Origin: Acidobacteriota bacterium
Lineage (GTDB): Bacteria > Acidobacteriota > Thermoanaerobaculia > Multivoradales > JAGPDF01
Length of the DNA: 36,932 nucleotides
Direction of reading: 5' to 3'
Assembly: GCA_011525905.1 (NCBI GenBank)
Contig: WYBK01000322.1
Coordinates: 1-36,932 of the forward strand
Below the pieces are notes generated by a model. It was not told the DNA's origin. It worked only from the letters and a program-made list of their open reading frames with translations, and made no database searches. Of this stretch, positions 36,922 through 36,932 are shown piece by piece. A program made the position numbers and the translations under genes. The stretch's first letter is position 1. Every line of letters begins with the position of its first letter.

Positions 36922-36932
36922 GCCCTCGGTCC

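Overview
The window is very GC-rich chromosomal DNA, packed with genes. It has many 4-base stop/start overlaps (ATGA, GTGA, TTGA) and several GTG or TTG starts. I see no transposase, integrase, phage gene, CRISPR array or plasmid function. The mix of genes suggests an aerobic or microaerobic diderm bacterium, most likely an Acidobacteriota/Thermoanaerobaculia-type lineage. The pointers are a 14-bladed propeller sensor kinase, a CDCC-type secreted propeller protein, RicT beside an Sm protein, and a SufU-type SUF operon. The phylum is an inference, since no rRNA gene is present.

Left part (1-8465): a truncated alanine-rich coiled-coil protein; two different L,D-transpeptidases and a degenerate companion (envelope cross-linking); cytochrome bd oxidase cydAB. 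On the minus strand follow serS, a receiver/HATPase anti-sigma-like regulator, tRNA-Ser(UGA) and a TPR protein, all co-directional.

8545-17589 (+): a seven-gene surface-polysaccharide operon with two large membrane proteins, three GT2 glycosyltransferases, one GT4/DUF1972 rhamnosyltransferase-like enzyme and a polyprenyl-phosphate sugar phosphotransferase that would start the lipid-linked chain. No Wzx flippase, Wzy polymerase or Wzz/Wzc gene lies inside the window.

17596-25531 (-): pdxA, an Hfq-like Sm protein and ricT form one unit behind a strong sigma70-type promoter. Upstream lie purD and ispH, then an ECF sigma factor with a ChrR-like zinc/cupin anti-sigma factor and a probable self-regulated promoter, then a secreted beta-propeller protein with a CDCC motif coupled to a Tat-exported superoxide dismutase. 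Together the last four look like an oxidative-stress module.

25681-28817 (+): a Ycf45/SpoIIIAA-like AAA ATPase with an R3H domain, and a putative Na+/H+ antiporter carrying a textbook EF-hand loop. 28802-36800 (-): a large two-component propeller sensor kinase with two receiver-like tails that lack key residues, then the iron-sulfur assembly operon sufC-sufD-sufS-sufU; sufB may lie beyond the right edge.

Recurrent regulatory theme: TAGAAT/TAGACT/TACGCT-like boxes 6-13 bases before start codons that lack a Shine-Dalgarno site suggest leaderless or near-leaderless transcripts for several genes.
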